A DNA stretch of 6,042 nt. Origin: Lachnoclostridium sp. UBA739 (lineage in GTDB: Bacteria > Bacillota_A > Clostridia > Lachnospirales > Lachnospiraceae). A program made the position numbers and the translations under genes. The stretch covers positions 1 to 6,042 of the forward strand of contig DBKX01000141.1 of the NCBI GenBank assembly GCA_002297865.1. The letters run 5' to 3'. Shown piece by piece: positions 4,531-6,042 of the stretch. The first letter of the stretch is position 1. Every line of letters starts with the position of its first letter. The notes beneath the pieces were generated by a model. That model was not told where the DNA came from. It made no database searches and saw only the letters and a list, made by a program, of their open reading frames with translations.

Positions 4531-6042
4531 CAACAGATTCAGGCAAAGCCAAAATCCGAAAATAAAAAGGAAGCAGTGCCATTAGAAGGAAAGAAAAGTG
4601 CGAATAAAGTGGAGAATAAAGATAATAAGTCTATCGAGGCATTGGAATATACACTGAAAAAATTGTTCTCTAACTACATAGGAAAGGAACCTCAGTCTAT
4701 TGAACGTAATGTTGGTTTCTTTGAGATAGGACTTGAATCAGCACAGCTTCTCAATTTACATCAGGATATTGAAACAGAATTGGGAATCAAATTGAATCAG
4801 ACGACATTGTTTGAATATACAACCATTCAGGAACTTGCGGAATATATACAGACGGTTCAGGCAAAAGCGAACGACTCTGCTAAGGAGATGATTTCGTTCG
4901 ATGAATTTGATGGAGAATCAGACAAAACCTGTTATTCGTCAGAAGATATAGCGGTTATCGGAATGGCAGGATATTTCCCAGAAGCAAAGAATATAGAAGA
5001 ATTCTGGGATAATTTGAAAGAAGGAAAAGACTGTATTATAGAAGTCCCAAAAGATAGATGGGATTGGCGTGATTATCAAGATATACAGACACCTACTGGA
5101 AAACCGATTTCCAAATGGGGCGGTTTTATCGACAATGTTGCAGAATTCGATGCGGAATTTTTTAGAGTAGCGCCACGTGAGGCAGAAATTATCGATCCAC
5201 AGGAGCGATTATTCTTACAGTGCTGCTGGAAAGCAATGGAGGATGCAGGATATACTCCAGATAATGTTTGTGAAGGACCAGGAAGAAAGGTTGGAGTATA
5301 TGTCGGTGTAATGCATAAGGATTATGCTCTAATTGGATTAGATGTACTGAATAGTGGAAGGGATGTACCGCTTTCTCTGAACTATGCACCGATTGCCAAT
5401 CGTGTATCATATTTTTGTGATTTCCATGGACCAAGTATGGCATTGGATACGGTATGTTCATCCTCACTATTATCTATTCAGTTAGCAATTGACAGTATTC
5501 GTAAAGGGGAAAGTGAAGTGGCACTTGCAGGAGGAGTAAACGTATCGCTTCATCCGGCAAAGTACATATCATATGGATTGGCAGGCATGCATTCTTCGAA
5601 TGGAGCATGTAGAACATTTGGAACAGATGCAGATGGATATGTTTCAAGTGAAGGTATTGGTGCAGTGCTGTTAAAACCTTTATCAAAGGCAATAGAAGAC
5701 AGAGACAATATTTATGCAGTTATTAAAAATGTTACAGTAAATCATGGAGGAAGAGCAAGCGGATTAACAGTTCCAAGTCCAGCAGCTCAGGGAAATCTCA
5801 TTTTCGATTGTCTCCGTGAAGCGAATATCAATCCAAGAACAATTCAATATATGGAAGCCCATGGAACAGGAACTTCATTAGGTGACCCAATTGAAATTCA
5901 AGGATTAATGAATGCATATTCCAAGTTCACAGATGAGAAACAGTTTTGTGCGATTGGTTCGGTTAAATCAAATATTGGACATACAGAATCTGCAGCCGGT
6001 GTTGCTGGTTTGATTAAAGTGTGCCTGCAGTTATATTATAAA
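3745..6042 (+). CDS. trans-AT polyketide synthase subunit, 3'-partial: DH-ACP-KS
   Basis: This is the start of the next modular PKS subunit: 766 codons are open to the right edge with no stop, so the C-terminal part is missing. Domains in order: dehydratase (about 1-262), Lys-rich linker (about 263-296), ACP (about 297-372, Ser332), acidic linker, and KS (402 onward). Again there is no AT domain. The protein begins directly with the DH fold, with only 18 residues before the catalytic His19, so there is no room for a classical helical docking domain. This fits a DH that itself recognises the tail of the upstream KS0. The start at ATG 3745 is supported by a good Shine-Dalgarno and a 7-bp overlap with the upstream stop. 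Role: dehydrate the beta-hydroxyacyl chain received from gene 1's KS0, then begin the next elongation. The remaining modules are unknown. Confidence 0.97.
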   Translation, partial: MVKSINLTMNYKNKVIQSHSIYGQYLMPGLGYIDLLYQIGKKLNIGYQTHSIHNLKIENPLIVPKDKQVELTIVFEQKEDTWFVQVQSEEQMYASAEFHLETKSYTDSISLEMEKEKADTVFQMDSIYENARTHELIHTGIMKVLGSCYLTNEQLYMELNVSEEYNERKGEYVFHPALIDGAGMASGPIRGDGEDSENLYVPLCYDYFYCTEPMGEKCFARVKKTSIREKNEIRSSDLEFYNEDGKQIGELIGITSKKIRNRQQIQAKPKSENKKEAVPLEGKKSANKVENKDNKSIEALEYTLKKLFSNYIGKEPQSIERNVGFFEIGLESAQLLNLHQDIETELGIKLNQTTLFEYTTIQELAEYIQTVQAKANDSAKEMISFDEFDGESDKTCYSSEDIAVIGMAGYFPEAKNIEEFWDNLKEGKDCIIEVPKDRWDWRDYQDIQTPTGKPISKWGGFIDNVAEFDAEFFRVAPREAEIIDPQERLFLQCCWKAMEDAGYTPDNVCEGPGRKVGVYVGVMHKDYALIGLDVLNSGRDVPLSLNYAPIANRVSYFCDFHGPSMALDTVCSSSLLSIQLAIDSIRKGESEVALAGGVNVSLHPAKYISYGLAGMHSSNGACRTFGTDADGYVSSEGIGAVLLKPLSKAIEDRDNIYAVIKNVTVNHGGRASGLTVPSPAAQGNLIFDCLREANINPRTIQYMEAHGTGTSLGDPIEIQGLMNAYSKFTDEKQFCAIGSVKSNIGHTESAAGVAGLIKVCLQLYYK
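4633..4860 (+). other. Acyl carrier protein (ACP) domain with GLES attachment motif
   Basis: A carrier domain of about 76 residues follows the DH. The phosphopantetheine site is Ser332 (codon 4738-4740) in FFEIGLESAQLL. Glu replaces the usual Asp before the serine (GxDS becomes GLES), a conservative change. The flanking helices ALEYTLKKLFSNYIG and TTLFEYTTIQELAEYI are typical. There is no Trp after the serine that would suggest beta-branching. It would receive the chain from the upstream KS0 and present it to the DH and then to the following KS. The Lys- and Asn-rich stretch before it (about 4531-4632) is a flexible interdomain linker. Confidence 0.93.
4948..6042 (+). other. Elongating ketosynthase (KS) domain, C-terminus cut by window edge
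   Basis: This is a condensing KS with the full catalytic set in view. The nucleophile is Cys571 in LDTVCSSSLLS (codon 5455-5457), the first His is His706 in MEAHGTGTSLGDPIEI (codon 5860) and the second is His746 in KSNIGHTESAAG (codon 5980). It starts IAVIGMAGYFPEA and has the PQERLFLQCCWKAMEDAGY segment expected before the active site. About 365 residues are visible, so roughly the last 60, including the GxNAH motif, fall beyond the window. In trans-AT PKSs the KS is selective for the alpha/beta state of the incoming chain. Position predicts an alpha,beta-unsaturated substrate made by the upstream DH. Set beside the KS0 of gene 1, it shows clearly which residues that domain has lost. Confidence 0.97.

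Noticed and set aside
5189..5692. Two minus-strand open frames (5189-5467 and 5474-5692)
   Set aside because: Both are antisense to the conserved KS active-site region of gene 2, with His-rich shadow composition and no coding signs.

Overview
The window lies entirely inside a modular polyketide synthase (PKS) locus. It holds two co-directional plus-strand genes that overlap by 7 bp. Both are cut by the window: the first lacks its 5' end and the second its 3' end. The DNA is AT-rich, with heavy AGA, ATA, AAA and GAA codon use, and the proteins are rich in Lys, Glu and Ile. This suggests a low-G+C Firmicute, most likely of clostridial type, but no taxonomic marker is present and I would not name a genus. 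No acyltransferase domain sits between any ketosynthase and the next domain, and the post-ketosynthase linker ends in the IPTYxFxxxxYW motif. Together these mark a trans-AT PKS, in which malonyl units are loaded by a separate AT encoded elsewhere.

Layout. Gene 1 (2..3751, open at the left edge) reads: last 28 residues of a ketosynthase (KS), post-KS linker, ketoreductase (KR; structural plus catalytic halves), acyl carrier protein (ACP), a second ketosynthase whose HGTGT histidine is Asn (a non-elongating KS0), and a 47-residue C-terminal tail. Gene 2 (3745..6042, open at the right edge) reads: dehydratase (DH) starting almost at the N-terminus, Lys-rich linker, ACP, and an ordinary elongating KS that runs off the window.

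How the parts work together. The order KS-KR-ACP-KS0 // DH-ACP-KS is that of a split 'dehydrating bimodule' of trans-AT systems. The first KS extends the chain and the KR reduces the beta-ketone. KS0 then passes the beta-hydroxyacyl chain, without extension, to the ACP of the next protein. There the DH removes water, and the following KS takes the enoyl chain for the next elongation. The protein break falls between KS0 and DH, where a short disordered tail on the KS is known in other systems to dock onto the DH. The DH has His and Asp catalytic residues but departs from consensus at two secondary motifs, which is the main functional uncertainty.

There is no intergenic stretch, promoter, terminator, RNA gene, mobile element or CRISPR array in the window. 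The open frames on the minus strand are shadows of the PKS genes.
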